Assembly: GCA_963734685.1 (NCBI GenBank)
Contig: CAVTIC010000007.1
Span: forward strand, 930,001 to 994,000
Direction: 5' to 3'
DNA: 64,000 nt
Source: JAOUEA01 sp963734685
GTDB taxonomy: Bacteria > Actinomycetota > UBA4738 > HRBIN12
Shown here: in pieces, positions 25,435-34,654 of the stretch
Position numbering within the stretch: position 1 is the first letter of the stretch
Layout of the letters: each line of letters starts with the position of its first letter
The notes under the pieces: generated by a model
The model's input: only the letters and a program-made list of their open reading frames with translations
Database searches by the model: none
Told to the model about the DNA's origin: nothing
Position numbers and translations under genes: made by a program

Positions 25435-28400
25435 GTGCGCATCTGTTCCAACTGCGGCGCGCAGAACCCAGGCCAGGCTCGGTTCTGCATCGCGTGCGGC
25501 ACCCCCCTCGACGCAGCCGGCGAGGAGCGCCGCCTCATCACGGCGCTCTTCGCCGACATCGCCGATTTCCAGTCGCACTTCGGCCCGGGAGCCGACCTCG
25601 AAGACGTGACCGCCACGCTGCGGCCGTTCCAGGAGCTCCTCCGGCAGCAGATCGAAGGCTTCGGCGGGACGGTCGAGAAGATCGTCGGTGACGTCGTGTT
25701 CGGGGTCTTCGGCGCACCGGTCACCCACGAGGACGACGCGGAGCGGGCGGTGCGCGCGGCGCTTCGCATCAGGGAGGCGGTGCAGCAGCGGCGACTGGAG
25801 GACGCGCTCGCCCTGGCGCTCCGAGTCGGCATCGCGACCGGTGAGGTCGTCGTCTCGCTCGGCCGCGGGCCCCGGATCGGCGAGAGGGTCACGGGTGACG
25901 TGGTGAACACGGCCTCGCGCCTGCAGTCCACCGCGCCGCCCGACGGCATCGTCGTGGCCGAGTCCACCTTCCTCACCACGCGGTTCGACTTCCGATGGGA
26001 GGCTCTGCGGCCGATCGTGGTGAAGGGGAAGTCGGAGCCGCTCCGGATCTGGGCACCGATCGAACCGCGAGGCCGGGTCGCGATCGAGGCCCCCGATCCG
26101 CTGGGAGCGCCGTTCGTCGGCCGCCACGACGAGCTGCGCACCCTGCGGGTCGAGTTCCTGTCGTCGATGCGTGATCATCGCCCGCGCCTCGTGACGCTCG
26201 TGGGCGACGCCGGCCTCGGGAAGAGCCGCCTGATCGCCGAGCTCTCGGTCGCGACCGACGAGCTGCCGGAGCTCGTCCGATGGCGTGTCGGCCGGCCACT
26301 CCCCTACGGCGACACCAGCGCGTTCGCACCGTTCGCCGACATCGTGAAGGCCGAAGCCGGCGTGCTCGACTCCGATGCGCCGGAGGTCGCCGCGGCCAAG
26401 CTCGACGAGACGCTCCTGCGGGTGAGCGGGGATCGAGCGCAGGCCTCCCGGCTCGGCCGCTACCTGCTGCCGTTGGTGACCGCCGAGGCGACCGCCGCTG
26501 AGGACGCCTCCCGCGAGGAGTCGTTCTCCGTCTGGGCGACCTACGTCGACCTGCTGGCCCGGGAGAACCCGACGATCCTGGCGTTCGAGGATATGCACGA
26601 CGCCTCGCCGGCCTTGTTCGCCTTCCTCGAGCTTCTGCTCGACCGAGTGGGCGACGTGTCGCTGTTCGTGGTGGTCGCGGGACGACGGGAGCTGTACGAA
26701 GTGCGGCCGGGATGGGGCGACCGGCCGGGAGCGACCACGATGCAGCTCGCACCCTTGTCGCATGGCGAGACCGCTCAGCTCGTCGCCGCGCTTCGCGACC
26801 GAGACACGCTGACCGCCGAGGTGGCGGAGGCCGTGGTCGAACGCGCGGGAGGCAACCCCTTGTACGCAGAGGAGTTCATGCGGATGTTGCGGGACCACGC
26901 TCGAGGCGGAGACGGCGTCGTCGAGGCCCACCCCGAGGTCGTCGCCTTGCCCTCGACGATCCAGGCGCTCCTCTCCTCCCGCCTCGACGCGCTGCCCGCC
27001 GGCCTACGGTCCACGGCTCAAGACGCCGCGGTGGTCGGCTTGACGTGCTGGCCCGGCGCGGTCGCCACGACCACGGGCACGCCGGACGACGAGGCACGGG
27101 CAGCCCTCGAGCACCTGGTCGAGCGCGAGGTGCTGCGGCGCGTGAAGACGACGTCGGTCGCGGGCCAGACCGAGTACTCGTTCCGGCACGTGCTCGTGCG
27201 CGACGTGGCCTACGGTCGCATCCCCAGGGCAGACCGGGCCCGCAAACACCGTGCGGTGGCCGGATGGCTCTCGGCCGCGCTCGGCGCGGGCGGCGCCGAC
27301 CGCGAGGAGCGCCTCGCCTACCACTACGCGGAGGCGCACGATCTCGCGGCCGCCGCCGGCGATCCGATGGCGGCCGTGATGGGCGTCGAGGCGGTGGTCC
27401 ACCTGCTGGCGGCATCGGGCCATGCCGCGGGTCTGGACCCGGGACGATCGCTCGCCCACGCTCGTCGCGCGCTCGGCTTGATGACCGGCGACGACCCGAG
27501 GAGACCGCGCACCCTCGTGGGGGCCGGCAGCGCCGCGCTCGTGAGCGGGCAGTTCGATGAGGCCGACGACGACTTCCGGACGGCCGTGGATCTGTTCGCG
27601 CAGCTCGACGACGAGATCGGAGCAGCCGACGCGACCGTCATGCTCGCGAGGTCCCGCTTCGAGCGGGGCGACATCGAGGGGCAGGGGCCGCTGTTGTCCC
27701 AGGCGATCGCCGTGCTCGAGGCACACCGTCCCGGCCCTGCCCTCGCGCATGCGGCCACGCGGATGGCCGGTCACCTCTGGGTGGTGGGCGATCTCGGAGC
27801 ATGTGTGTCGTGGTCCGAACGAGCGCTCACGCTCGCGCGCGAGATGGGCCTGCATCGCGAGGAGGTGCTCGCGATGCAGTATCGAGGAGCGAGCCGCAGC
27901 AAGCTGGGTGACGAAGCCGGGCTCGACGATCTGCGTGAGGCGCTGCGGATCGGCAACGAGCACGGCCTCGGTGAGGAGACCGCGGTCGCCTACAACAACT
28001 TCGCATATGAGCTCTGGTACCACCGTGGACCCGCTGCCTCTCAACCCGTCTGGGAGGAGATGGCGGTCTTCTGCGAGTCGCGAGGGCTCGCCACCTCGTA
28101 CGCCTGGGCGCGCGGCGGCGTGCTCGAGCCGCTCTTCGACACCGGTGAGTGGGATCACGTGCTCGGCACGGCGGCCTGGCTGCGCGCGTGGGACGCCGAC
28201 CACGGCGGCGAGACCCAGCCGGGATCGGTCGCGGTGCAGTTCCAAGGATGGGTGACGCTGCGTCGCGGCGATCACGAGACGGCGAAGGCGTGCGCCAAGG
28301 AACTGCTCGACCGGGCCTCGCTGCTCGGCACGGTCGAGTACCTTGCACCGTCGTTCCTGCTCGCGGCCGAGGTCGCGTCCGCCGAGGACGACCCCACGAC

Positions 28401-28860
28401 GATGCTCCTGCACCTCGACGCGTTCACGGCCTCGACGGCGTCGCAGCCGACCTTCCGCACGGGCTTCCTGCCGTTGGCGGTGCGCATGCTCGCCGGCGCC
28501 GGGGAACGCGATCGTGCGGCCGAGCTCGTCGCGGTCGATCACGACGATGGCGTGTCGTCGAAGCGACTGCGACTGTCGCACGACACGGGACGTGCGGTCT
28601 TCGAGGAGACCTGGGGCGATCCGGAGTCCGCGCTGCGGCTGCATTCGGAGGTCGCTGCCGCCTGGGAGGCATACGGCTTCCCGCTCGAAGTCTCCCTGTG
28701 CCACGTGGGGGCGGCCCGCTGCCTGGTGACGCTCGGACGGACGGCGGAGGCTCACGAGATGCTCTCGCGGGCGAGACCCACGTTCGAGGCGCTGGGCGCC
28801 CTCCCCTTCATCGACGACCTCGAGGCGGTCGAGCGCGCGGCGACCGATCGATCGATCTGA
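25435..28860 (+). CDS. Zinc-ribbon/class III nucleotide cyclase/AAA ATPase/TPR signalling protein
   Basis: This is a 1141-residue multidomain cytosolic protein. Cys 4, 7, 18 and 21 form a zinc ribbon (CSNCGAQNPGQARFCIACG). Residues about 35-205 are an adenylate/guanylate cyclase domain, with a first metal Asp in TALFADIADF, a second in KIVGDVVFGVFG, and VNTASRLQSTAPPDGIVV. Residues about 230-600 are an AAA/STAND-type ATPase with Walker A at about 257 (GDAGLGKSRLI), Walker B ILAFEDMHDAS and ERAGGNPLYAEEF. The rest is a long alpha-helical TPR-like array. The family is common in actinobacteria and thought to be a signal sensor; the ligand is unknown. Whether the cyclase is active is uncertain because usual substrate-specifying residues cannot be assigned by eye. 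Confidence 0.88.
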   Translation: MRICSNCGAQNPGQARFCIACGTPLDAAGEERRLITALFADIADFQSHFGPGADLEDVTATLRPFQELLRQQIEGFGGTVEKIVGDVVFGVFGAPVTHEDDAERAVRAALRIREAVQQRRLEDALALALRVGIATGEVVVSLGRGPRIGERVTGDVVNTASRLQSTAPPDGIVVAESTFLTTRFDFRWEALRPIVVKGKSEPLRIWAPIEPRGRVAIEAPDPLGAPFVGRHDELRTLRVEFLSSMRDHRPRLVTLVGDAGLGKSRLIAELSVATDELPELVRWRVGRPLPYGDTSAFAPFADIVKAEAGVLDSDAPEVAAAKLDETLLRVSGDRAQASRLGRYLLPLVTAEATAAEDASREESFSVWATYVDLLARENPTILAFEDMHDASPALFAFLELLLDRVGDVSLFVVVAGRRELYEVRPGWGDRPGATTMQLAPLSHGETAQLVAALRDRDTLTAEVAEAVVERAGGNPLYAEEFMRMLRDHARGGDGVVEAHPEVVALPSTIQALLSSRLDALPAGLRSTAQDAAVVGLTCWPGAVATTTGTPDDEARAALEHLVEREVLRRVKTTSVAGQTEYSFRHVLVRDVAYGRIPRADRARKHRAVAGWLSAALGAGGADREERLAYHYAEAHDLAAAAGDPMAAVMGVEAVVHLLAASGHAAGLDPGRSLAHARRALGLMTGDDPRRPRTLVGAGSAALVSGQFDEADDDFRTAVDLFAQLDDEIGAADATVMLARSRFERGDIEGQGPLLSQAIAVLEAHRPGPALAHAATRMAGHLWVVGDLGACVSWSERALTLAREMGLHREEVLAMQYRGASRSKLGDEAGLDDLREALRIGNEHGLGEETAVAYNNFAYELWYHRGPAASQPVWEEMAVFCESRGLATSYAWARGGVLEPLFDTGEWDHVLGTAAWLRAWDADHGGETQPGSVAVQFQGWVTLRRGDHETAKACAKELLDRASLLGTVEYLAPSFLLAAEVASAEDDPTTMLLHLDAFTASTASQPTFRTGFLPLAVRMLAGAGERDRAAELVAVDHDDGVSSKRLRLSHDTGRAVFEETWGDPESALRLHSEVAAAWEAYGFPLEVSLCHVGAARCLVTLGRTAEAHEMLSRARPTFEALGALPFIDDLEAVERAATDRSI

Positions 28861-28869
28861 CGGTCGCCG

Positions 28870-29619
28870 CTACATGCGTCCCGCGGCGACGATGCGCGCG
28901 AGGAACTGCCCCGTGCGCTCCAGCTGAGGGTCGCCGAAGATCTGCGCGGGCGGCCCCTGCTCGGCGATCACCCCCTCGTCGAGGAAGCAGACCCGAGTGG
29001 CGATGTCGCGAGCGAAACCCATCTCGTGGGTCGCGATCAGCATCGTCATGCCGGCATCGGCCAGCTCGCGGATCACGTCGAGCACCTCCGCCACGAGCTC
29101 GGGGTCGAGGGCGCTCGTGACCTCGTCGAGCAGCATGATGTCGGGCTGCATCGCGAGCGCGCGCATGATCGCGACGCGCTGCTGCTGGCCACCGGAGAGC
29201 CGGTCGGGGTACTCGTCGGCCTTGTCCTCGAGATCGAACCGCTCGAGCAGCTCGCGCGCGCGAGACTCCGCGTCCGCGGCCGACAGGTTCAGCACCTTGA
29301 TCGGCGCGAGGGTGACGTTCCGCATGACCGTCATATGCGGGAACAGGTTGAACGACTGGAAGACGATCCCGATCTGGCGTCGGATCGCGTTCACGTCGAC
29401 GCCGTGCGCGGTGATCTCTTGTCCGAGGACCGTGATGCGGCCCGCGTCGATCGGCTCGAGCAGGTTGATGCATCGGAGCATCGTCGACTTGCCGGAGCCC
29501 GAGGCGCCGATCAGACAGATCACCTCGTGCTCGGCTACGGACAGGTCGATCCCCTTCAGGACCTCGAGCTCGTCGAAGCGCTTGACCAGCCCCTCGATCC
29601 GGACGGCCTCGGTGGTCAC
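28870..29619 (-). CDS. Polar amino-acid ABC transporter ATP-binding protein (GlnQ type)
   Basis: This 249-residue ATPase powers the adjacent permease. It has Walker A GASGSGKSTMLRC, Q-loop FQSFNLFPHMTV, signature LSGGQQQRVAI, Walker B DIMLLDEVTSALDP and switch His ATHEMGF. This FNLFPH...EVTSALDPEL pattern is typical of HisP/GlnQ importers for polar amino acids. The start (GTG, 29619) overlaps the permease stop by 4 bp. Order SBP-permease-ATPase makes a complete importer. The substrate amino acid cannot be named. Confidence 0.93.
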   Translation of the reverse strand: MTTEAVRIEGLVKRFDELEVLKGIDLSVAEHEVICLIGASGSGKSTMLRCINLLEPIDAGRITVLGQEITAHGVDVNAIRRQIGIVFQSFNLFPHMTVMRNVTLAPIKVLNLSAADAESRARELLERFDLEDKADEYPDRLSGGQQQRVAIMRALAMQPDIMLLDEVTSALDPELVAEVLDVIRELADAGMTMLIATHEMGFARDIATRVCFLDEGVIAEQGPPAQIFGDPQLERTGQFLARIVAAGRM

Positions 29620-30509
29620 GGTGCGTCCCCCGTCTGGCGGCGCTTCCGGTCGCGGGCGACCATCGCGTCGACGAACCGCGTCATCGGTACGGTGATCACC
29701 AGGTAGACGACCGCGAGCGCCACGTACGGCGTGAAGTTGAACGTGGCGGCGCTGTCGATCCCCGCGGTCCGGAAGGCCTCGACCACCCCGATCAGGGAGA
29801 CGAGGACGGTGTCCTTCTGGAGGCCGATGAAGTCGTTCAGGAGCGGGGGGATCACGCGACGGACCGCCTGCGGGAGGATCACGTACCGCATCGACTGGCC
29901 GCGCGACAGCCCGAGGGACCGCGCCGCCGCCACCTGGCTGCCGTGGATCGACTCGATCCCCGCACGGTAGACCTCGGCGACGTAGGCGGAGTAGACGAGC
30001 ACGAGCGAGACGACCCCCCAGAAGAACGGTGAGTTAGGCACGCCCTGGATGCCCAGCGCCGGGGCGCCGAACCCGAGCATGTAGATCACGAGGATCGTGG
30101 GGATACCGCGGAAGAGGTCCGTGTAGATCACCGCGAGCAGCCGGACCGGGAAGAAGACGGGGCCCGGGAGGCTCCGCATCACCGCGATCACGAGGGCGAG
30201 GGCGAGGATCAAGACCTCCGAGAGCAGGAACAGCCGCACGTTCACGAGGAACGCCCGGGCGATCCCCGGGAACGACTCCTTGAACTGGGCGCGGCTGAAG
30301 AAGGCCTGCTTCACCTCGGCCCAGCCCGGCGAGTTGACGATGATCAGTCCGAGCACGAGGAAGAAGGTCACCGTGCTCACCATCGCGATCGCGACACTCT
30401 TGCCGCCCTCGGCACGCAGCGGCGCGAGCAGCTTCGACCTGTGGTCGCCCTCGGGCAGTCTCGGGTCCCCGGGCTGGTACTGGTACAGCTCCGGGCCGGG
30501 CGTGGCCAT
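29616..30509 (-). CDS. Polar amino-acid ABC transporter permease (HisM/GlnP type)
   Basis: This 297-residue inner-membrane protein starts with a soluble N-terminal stretch of about 45 residues, then about five to six helices. The EAA-like loop (QVAAARSLGLSRGQSMRYVILPQA) and the RVIPPLLNDFIGLQKDTVLVSLIGV segment mark the HisMQ/GlnP family. Only one permease gene is present, so it presumably works as a homodimer. It sits 21 bp after the binding-protein gene and overlaps the ATPase gene by 4 bp. Confidence 0.93.
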   Translation of the reverse strand: MATPGPELYQYQPGDPRLPEGDHRSKLLAPLRAEGGKSVAIAMVSTVTFFLVLGLIIVNSPGWAEVKQAFFSRAQFKESFPGIARAFLVNVRLFLLSEVLILALALVIAVMRSLPGPVFFPVRLLAVIYTDLFRGIPTILVIYMLGFGAPALGIQGVPNSPFFWGVVSLVLVYSAYVAEVYRAGIESIHGSQVAAARSLGLSRGQSMRYVILPQAVRRVIPPLLNDFIGLQKDTVLVSLIGVVEAFRTAGIDSAATFNFTPYVALAVVYLVITVPMTRFVDAMVARDRKRRQTGDAP

Positions 30510-30530
30510 GGCCTCAGCGCCGTCGGCGCG

Positions 30531-31448
30531 CTACTCGATCACCGCGTAGTCGAGGTTCTCGAGCCACTGGGCCTGGAGGTCGGCGAGGGTGCCGGCGTCC
30601 TTCAGCTCGGCGATCGCGAGGTTCACGCATCCGACGAGCGCGCTGTCCTTGTCGAACGTCACGCCGAAGTACTCGCCGCTGTTCGGGAACTGCCCGACGA
30701 CGACGCCGTTCTTGGCCTGACCGATCAGGACGTTCACGTAAGCCGCCGGGGCATCCACGACGTAGCCGTCGATCTGCCCGTTGTTCAGTGCCTGGATCAC
30801 GTCGACCGACTTGTCGAAGACCGCCGGCTGCTGGTCGGGCTGGATCCCGTCGACGATGTACTGGTAGCTCGTCGTCCCGATCTGTGCCCCCAGCTTGTAC
30901 GGCTTCAGGTCGTCGGTCGTGGCGGCATCGGTGATCGGCGTCCCCTTGTTCGCCACGAGCGCCTGGTTCACCTCGTAGTAGCCGTCGCTGAAGGCCACGG
31001 CCTGGGCTCGCTCCGGCGAGTACGAGACCTGCCCCATGTAGAAGTCGTACTCGCGGTTGCCGGGTTTGTAGGACTCGTTGAAGTTCACGGGCGTCCACGT
31101 CACCTGATCCGCACTCAGGCCGAGCTGCTCGGCGAGGGCGTAGGCCACTGCGCTCTCGAAGCCTTCGCCGCTTGCGGGGTTCCCCGTGCCGCTGCTGGGC
31201 TGGGCCTTCCAGTCTTCGTAGGTGCCGGTGCCGGCGAACCACGGCTGGAACGCCGGGTTGTCGGTGGCGATCGTGAGCGTGTCGGCCGCGTGCAGCGAAT
31301 CGGCGTTCGCGGTGAGGCAGTCGGCCGCGGTCGCGGCGGCGGTCGCCGACGATCCGGTCGTGCCTCCCGGCTCCGATGTGCTGGTGTCGTCCGCACAGGC
31401 GGCGGCCACGAGGAACAACGCCGCCAGCCCGATCACGATCTTGCGCAT
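30531..31448 (-). CDS. Polar amino-acid ABC transporter substrate-binding lipoprotein
   Basis: This is a 305-residue exported protein with a lipoprotein signal (LFLVAAAC) and a low-complexity Ser/Thr/Ala linker. The SBP_bac_3 fold is indicated by ADTLTIATDNPAFQPW, GFESAVAYALAEQLGL (membrane-binding-pocket helix) and EYDFYMGQVSYSPERAQAVAFSDGYY. The ATG at 31448 has GAGGGGG 8 nt upstream. It is first of the three-gene importer operon. Lipid anchoring is expected in a Gram-positive-type envelope. Confidence 0.92.
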   Translation of the reverse strand: MRKIVIGLAALFLVAAACADDTSTSEPGGTTGSSATAAATAADCLTANADSLHAADTLTIATDNPAFQPWFAGTGTYEDWKAQPSSGTGNPASGEGFESAVAYALAEQLGLSADQVTWTPVNFNESYKPGNREYDFYMGQVSYSPERAQAVAFSDGYYEVNQALVANKGTPITDAATTDDLKPYKLGAQIGTTSYQYIVDGIQPDQQPAVFDKSVDVIQALNNGQIDGYVVDAPAAYVNVLIGQAKNGVVVGQFPNSGEYFGVTFDKDSALVGCVNLAIAELKDAGTLADLQAQWLENLDYAVIE

Positions 31449-31521
31449 CTCATGACCCCCTCGAGCTACCCGCTCGCCGCCGGCGTTCCCCCTTCGCCGG
31501 CACGCGCGGAGCCTAGCAGAC

Positions 31522-32328
31522 CTACTTCCGCGGCTCCCAGCTGAAGAACAACACCGCGAGCATCAGGCCGGCGATGCCCCAGACCGCGACCACGAGCAGG
31601 TCGGACCAGACGAACGAGAACGGGTACACCGATCCGGCCGGCGTCTGCACCGCCACGTCGCTGAAGGCGCTTCCGAACAGGGCGTCGGCGAACGGCTTGA
31701 CCGGGAAGACGTTGGCGATCGTTCGCATCCAGTCGGGGGCCTGGTCGCCGAGCGGGATGAAGATGCCGGACAGGAACAGCAGCGGCAGGATCGAGGCGTT
31801 CACGAGCGGCGGCGCCGCGTCGGCGTTGGGCACGATCGCCGTGAACGCGAGTGCGAGGGCTGCGAACGAGAGCGACCCCACGAGGAACGTGAGCAGGAAT
31901 TGCAGCGCGGCCACGCCCGTGGGCAGCGGGGCGTCGTAGACGACCTTCCCGAAGGCCATCGTGATGAGGACGAGGATCGCGCCCACGACCATGCCGTGGA
32001 GGACGCGGGCGGCGAGGTAGGCGCCGGCCGGCAGGGGCGTGCCTCGCACGCGCTTCAAGATGCCCGCATCGCGGTTGAACACCGTGGTGATCGCGATGTT
32101 CGTGTAGCAGGCCGAGATCACCCCGAACGCCGCCATCGCGATCACGAAGTACTTCGATTGCTCGAGGTCGGTGCCCGCCAGCGTGATGTCGTTGCCGCCG
32201 AGCAGTGACGTGAAGATCACCAGGAACAACAGCGGGAACGCGAACGTGAAGAACGCCGAGGCGGGGTTCCGCCAGAAGGCGAGGTTCGTGAAGCGGAACT
32301 GCCGGAGCACCTGCGCAGGAGCGCTCAT
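31522..32328 (-). CDS. ABC-2 type exporter permease
   Basis: This 268-residue membrane protein of the ABC-2 family (drug, lipid or polysaccharide export) has helices at FFTFAFPLLFLVIFTSLL, the cytosolic RDAGILKRVRGTPLPAGAY loop and LFLSGIFIPLGDQAPDWMR, a hallmark of DrrB/NodJ-like permeases. The ATG overlaps the ATPase stop by 4 bp (ATGA). An upstream-extended open frame to 32724 runs through the ATPase gene out of frame and is not real. With the ATPase it makes a two-gene exporter. The substrate is unknown. Confidence 0.9.
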   Translation of the reverse strand: MSAPAQVLRQFRFTNLAFWRNPASAFFTFAFPLLFLVIFTSLLGGNDITLAGTDLEQSKYFVIAMAAFGVISACYTNIAITTVFNRDAGILKRVRGTPLPAGAYLAARVLHGMVVGAILVLITMAFGKVVYDAPLPTGVAALQFLLTFLVGSLSFAALALAFTAIVPNADAAPPLVNASILPLLFLSGIFIPLGDQAPDWMRTIANVFPVKPFADALFGSAFSDVAVQTPAGSVYPFSFVWSDLLVVAVWGIAGLMLAVLFFSWEPRK

Positions 32329-33233
32329 GCGTCGCCTCCCTCGCCGCCCGTGAGCTCGAGGTAGACGTCCTCGAGGCTGGGCAAGGTGACCTCGAACAGC
32401 TCGAACGAGAACCCACGCTCGAGCGCCCATCCCGCCACCTCGTGCGCCGCCTTGGTCGCGTCCTCGGCCCGGAGCGTGAACGATCCGTCGGGCTCGGACA
32501 CCTGTCCCCACTCGGGAAGGGCCGGGGCGCCCTCGGGCGGTCGGTACCGGATGCGTGCGAGCATGCGATCGCGCCCGGCGATCGTGTCGGGCGTGCCCTC
32601 GGCGACGACCTCCCCCTGCGTGATCACGGCGACCCGATGCGCCAGGTACTGCGCCTCGTCCATGAAGTGCGTCGTGAGGAACACGGTCTTCCCGATCGCG
32701 GCGAGGTTCTTCACGATCTCCCACGCGTTCCGCCGCGCGTTGGGATCGAACCCCGTCGTGGGCTCGTCGAGGAACAGGAGATCAGGGTCACCGGCCAGCG
32801 CGACCGCCACATCGAGGCGGCGCTGCTGACCGCCCGAGAGCTTGTTCACGCGGGTCGTGCGCTTCTCTGCCAGTCCGACGAGCTCCACCACCTCGTCGAC
32901 GTTTCGTGGCGCCGGGTAGTACCCCGCGTACTGCTCCACCGTCTCCCGTACGGTGAGGAAGGGATCGACCCCCGTCGACTGCAGCACGATGCCGATGCGC
33001 CGCTTCTGGTCGGTGGCGCCGGACGCAGGATCTGCCCCGAGCACGCCGACCTCGCCGGCGCTGCGGTCGCGGTACCCCTCGAGGATCTCGACCGTCGTGG
33101 TCTTGCCGGCGCCGTTCGGACCGAGCAGCGCGAACACCTCGCCGCGGTCGACGTGCAGGTCGATGCCCCGAACCGCTTCGATGTCGCCGTAGGTCTTGCG
33201 GAGGCCCCGGACGTCGATCACCCGCTCGCGCAT
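32325..33233 (-). CDS. ABC exporter ATP-binding protein (DrrA/CcmA-like)
   Basis: The 302 residues hold an ABC domain (Walker A LLGPNGAGKTTTVEIL, signature LSGGQQRRLDVAVAL, Walker B LLFLDEPTTGFDP, switch TTHFMDEA) and a C-terminal extension of about 85 residues typical of multidrug-type ATPases that pair with ABC-2 permeases. TAGCCT lies 9 nt before the ATG, suggesting a near-leaderless mRNA. It is the first of two overlapping genes. Confidence 0.92.
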   Translation of the reverse strand: MRERVIDVRGLRKTYGDIEAVRGIDLHVDRGEVFALLGPNGAGKTTTVEILEGYRDRSAGEVGVLGADPASGATDQKRRIGIVLQSTGVDPFLTVRETVEQYAGYYPAPRNVDEVVELVGLAEKRTTRVNKLSGGQQRRLDVAVALAGDPDLLFLDEPTTGFDPNARRNAWEIVKNLAAIGKTVFLTTHFMDEAQYLAHRVAVITQGEVVAEGTPDTIAGRDRMLARIRYRPPEGAPALPEWGQVSEPDGSFTLRAEDATKAAHEVAGWALERGFSFELFEVTLPSLEDVYLELTGGEGGDA

Positions 33234-33242
33234 GTCGCAGCG

Positions 33243-33248
33243 AGGCTA
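33243..33248 (-). promoter_or_regulatory. -10 element TAGCCT for the ABC exporter
   Basis: Minus-strand TAGCCT ends 9 nt before the ATG at 33233, predicting a 3-nt leader. It overlaps the stop codon of the upstream dehydrogenase gene. Confidence 0.35.
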
Positions 33249-34289
33249 GGTGGCCGAAGCGCCGGGCGGCAATCCTCGTGCGCCCGGCGACGGTGGCTCG
33301 CCGACGCCGTGACCGGCCTCCTTGTCGACGACGTTGGCGAGCGTCTCCCCTTCGGCGAACCGGCGTGCGTTCTCGACGAAGATCGAGACCACCTCGGCTT
33401 CCCAGCCCTCGGCGTCGCCGCTGATGTGGGGCGATACGATCACGTTCGGCATCGTCCACAGGGGACTGTCGAGGGGCAGGGGCTCGGCGGCGAACACGTC
33501 GAGGGCCGCCCCGGCGATCGTGCCGGCTCCGAGCGCCTCGACGAGCGCGGGCTCGTCCACCGTGCCGCCGCGGCCGACGTTGTAGAAGCGAGCCCGCTGC
33601 GGCATCGCCGCGAAGGCGGCAGCATCGAACAGATCGCGGGTGCGATCCGTCAACGGAAGGGCGTCGAGCACGTGGTCGGCGTCGGCGATCGCCCGGTGGA
33701 GCTGATCGACGCCCAGCACGTCGCCGAACGTCTCGTGGTGCCGGGGCTCTCGCCCCACCAGGGCGACCGACATGCCGAGCGCGAGCGCCCGGGTCGCGGC
33801 GGCTCGTCCGATCGGACCGGGACCGACGACCACGAGCCGTGCTCCCGCGAGCCGCTCGGTGGTCCGCCCCGAGGTCCACGTTCCCCGCTGCTGGTCGACG
33901 ATCGATCGGTGCAGACCGGTCGCGAACGCGAGCATCGCGCCGATCACCCACTCTGCGATCGGCTCCTCGAACACCCCGCTCGCGTTCGTCACGACGACAT
34001 CGCTCCGGATGAGCTCCGGGAACAGCAGCATGTCGACCCCCGCGGATGCCGTCTGGATCCACCGGAGCCGGGCCGCCGCGGGCCAGACGGCCGGGAGCCA
34101 GGAGGGGTCGGCCCGCCAGGAGAAGAGGGCGTCAGCCTCAGGGAGCAATCGCGACAGCGCGTCGAGGCCGGGTGCGTATCGGAGTTCGGTCACGTCGTTC
34201 GCGGCATCGATACCGGGCGGCGGCCGATCGATGTCCGCGCCGAGGACCACGGCGACGGGTGGCGCCGGTCGACGGGCCGCGACGGTCAC
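33246..34289 (-). CDS. D-isomer-specific 2-hydroxyacid dehydrogenase family protein
   Basis: This is an NAD(P)-dependent oxidoreductase of the phosphoglycerate/glyoxylate reductase family, 347 residues. Visible are a nucleotide-binding motif VVGPGPIGRAAATRALALGM, catalytic Arg region FYNVGRGGTVDEPALVEAL, Glu in DVFAAEPLPLDSPLW and His in NVIVSPHISGDAEG. The substrate-binding half begins at about residue 15. The substrate is not known. It overlaps the DUF2203 gene by 4 bp, and belongs to a run coaE-HAD-DUF2203-dehydrogenase with 4-bp overlaps throughout, so the four are probably one transcript. Confidence 0.9.
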   Translation of the reverse strand: MTVAARRPAPPVAVVLGADIDRPPPGIDAANDVTELRYAPGLDALSRLLPEADALFSWRADPSWLPAVWPAAARLRWIQTASAGVDMLLFPELIRSDVVVTNASGVFEEPIAEWVIGAMLAFATGLHRSIVDQQRGTWTSGRTTERLAGARLVVVGPGPIGRAAATRALALGMSVALVGREPRHHETFGDVLGVDQLHRAIADADHVLDALPLTDRTRDLFDAAAFAAMPQRARFYNVGRGGTVDEPALVEALGAGTIAGAALDVFAAEPLPLDSPLWTMPNVIVSPHISGDAEGWEAEVVSIFVENARRFAEGETLANVVDKEAGHGVGEPPSPGARGLPPGASAT

Positions 34290-34654
34290 AGCGGCCTCCG
34301 GCTGGAGAACCCGGCGTGCTGCTCATGGAACCAAGCGACCCGGTCTTCCCCGAGTCGCCAGCACAGGAACACCCGCCTGCCCTCGCGCTCTGCCGGGAAG
34401 TCGACGAGTCCGGTCTCTGGATCGCGCAGCAGGATGCCCTCGTCGGCCAGCGTCGTGAGGTCGGCGCGTAGTCGTTCCTGCGCGGCGAACCAGTCCCCGC
34501 CGGCGACCCCGCCGCCGTCGGCCGCGACCGCAGCAGTGATCCGTTCGCTCGCGTCGATCAGCGCCCGGCGGGCGTCGCGGACCCTGGGCAGCACCTCCCG
34601 GAGCATCGGCAGCGCCGCCTCGGCCCGCGCGACGTCGAACAGCCGCTCGCTCAC
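34286..34654 (-). CDS. DUF2203 family protein
   Basis: This 122-residue cytosolic protein has an N-terminal helical part (FDVARAEAALPMLREVLPRV) and a conserved C-terminal block (GILLRDPETGLVDFPAE, VFLCWRLGEDRVAWFHE, AGFSSRRPL). This arrangement is typical of DUF2203, a bacterial family without assigned function. The GTG or ATG start overlaps the HAD gene by 4 bp. The conserved Cys, Trp and His-Glu residues could bind a ligand, but I infer no activity. Confidence 0.85.
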   Translation of the reverse strand: MSERLFDVARAEAALPMLREVLPRVRDARRALIDASERITAAVAADGGGVAGGDWFAAQERLRADLTTLADEGILLRDPETGLVDFPAEREGRRVFLCWRLGEDRVAWFHEQHAGFSSRRPL

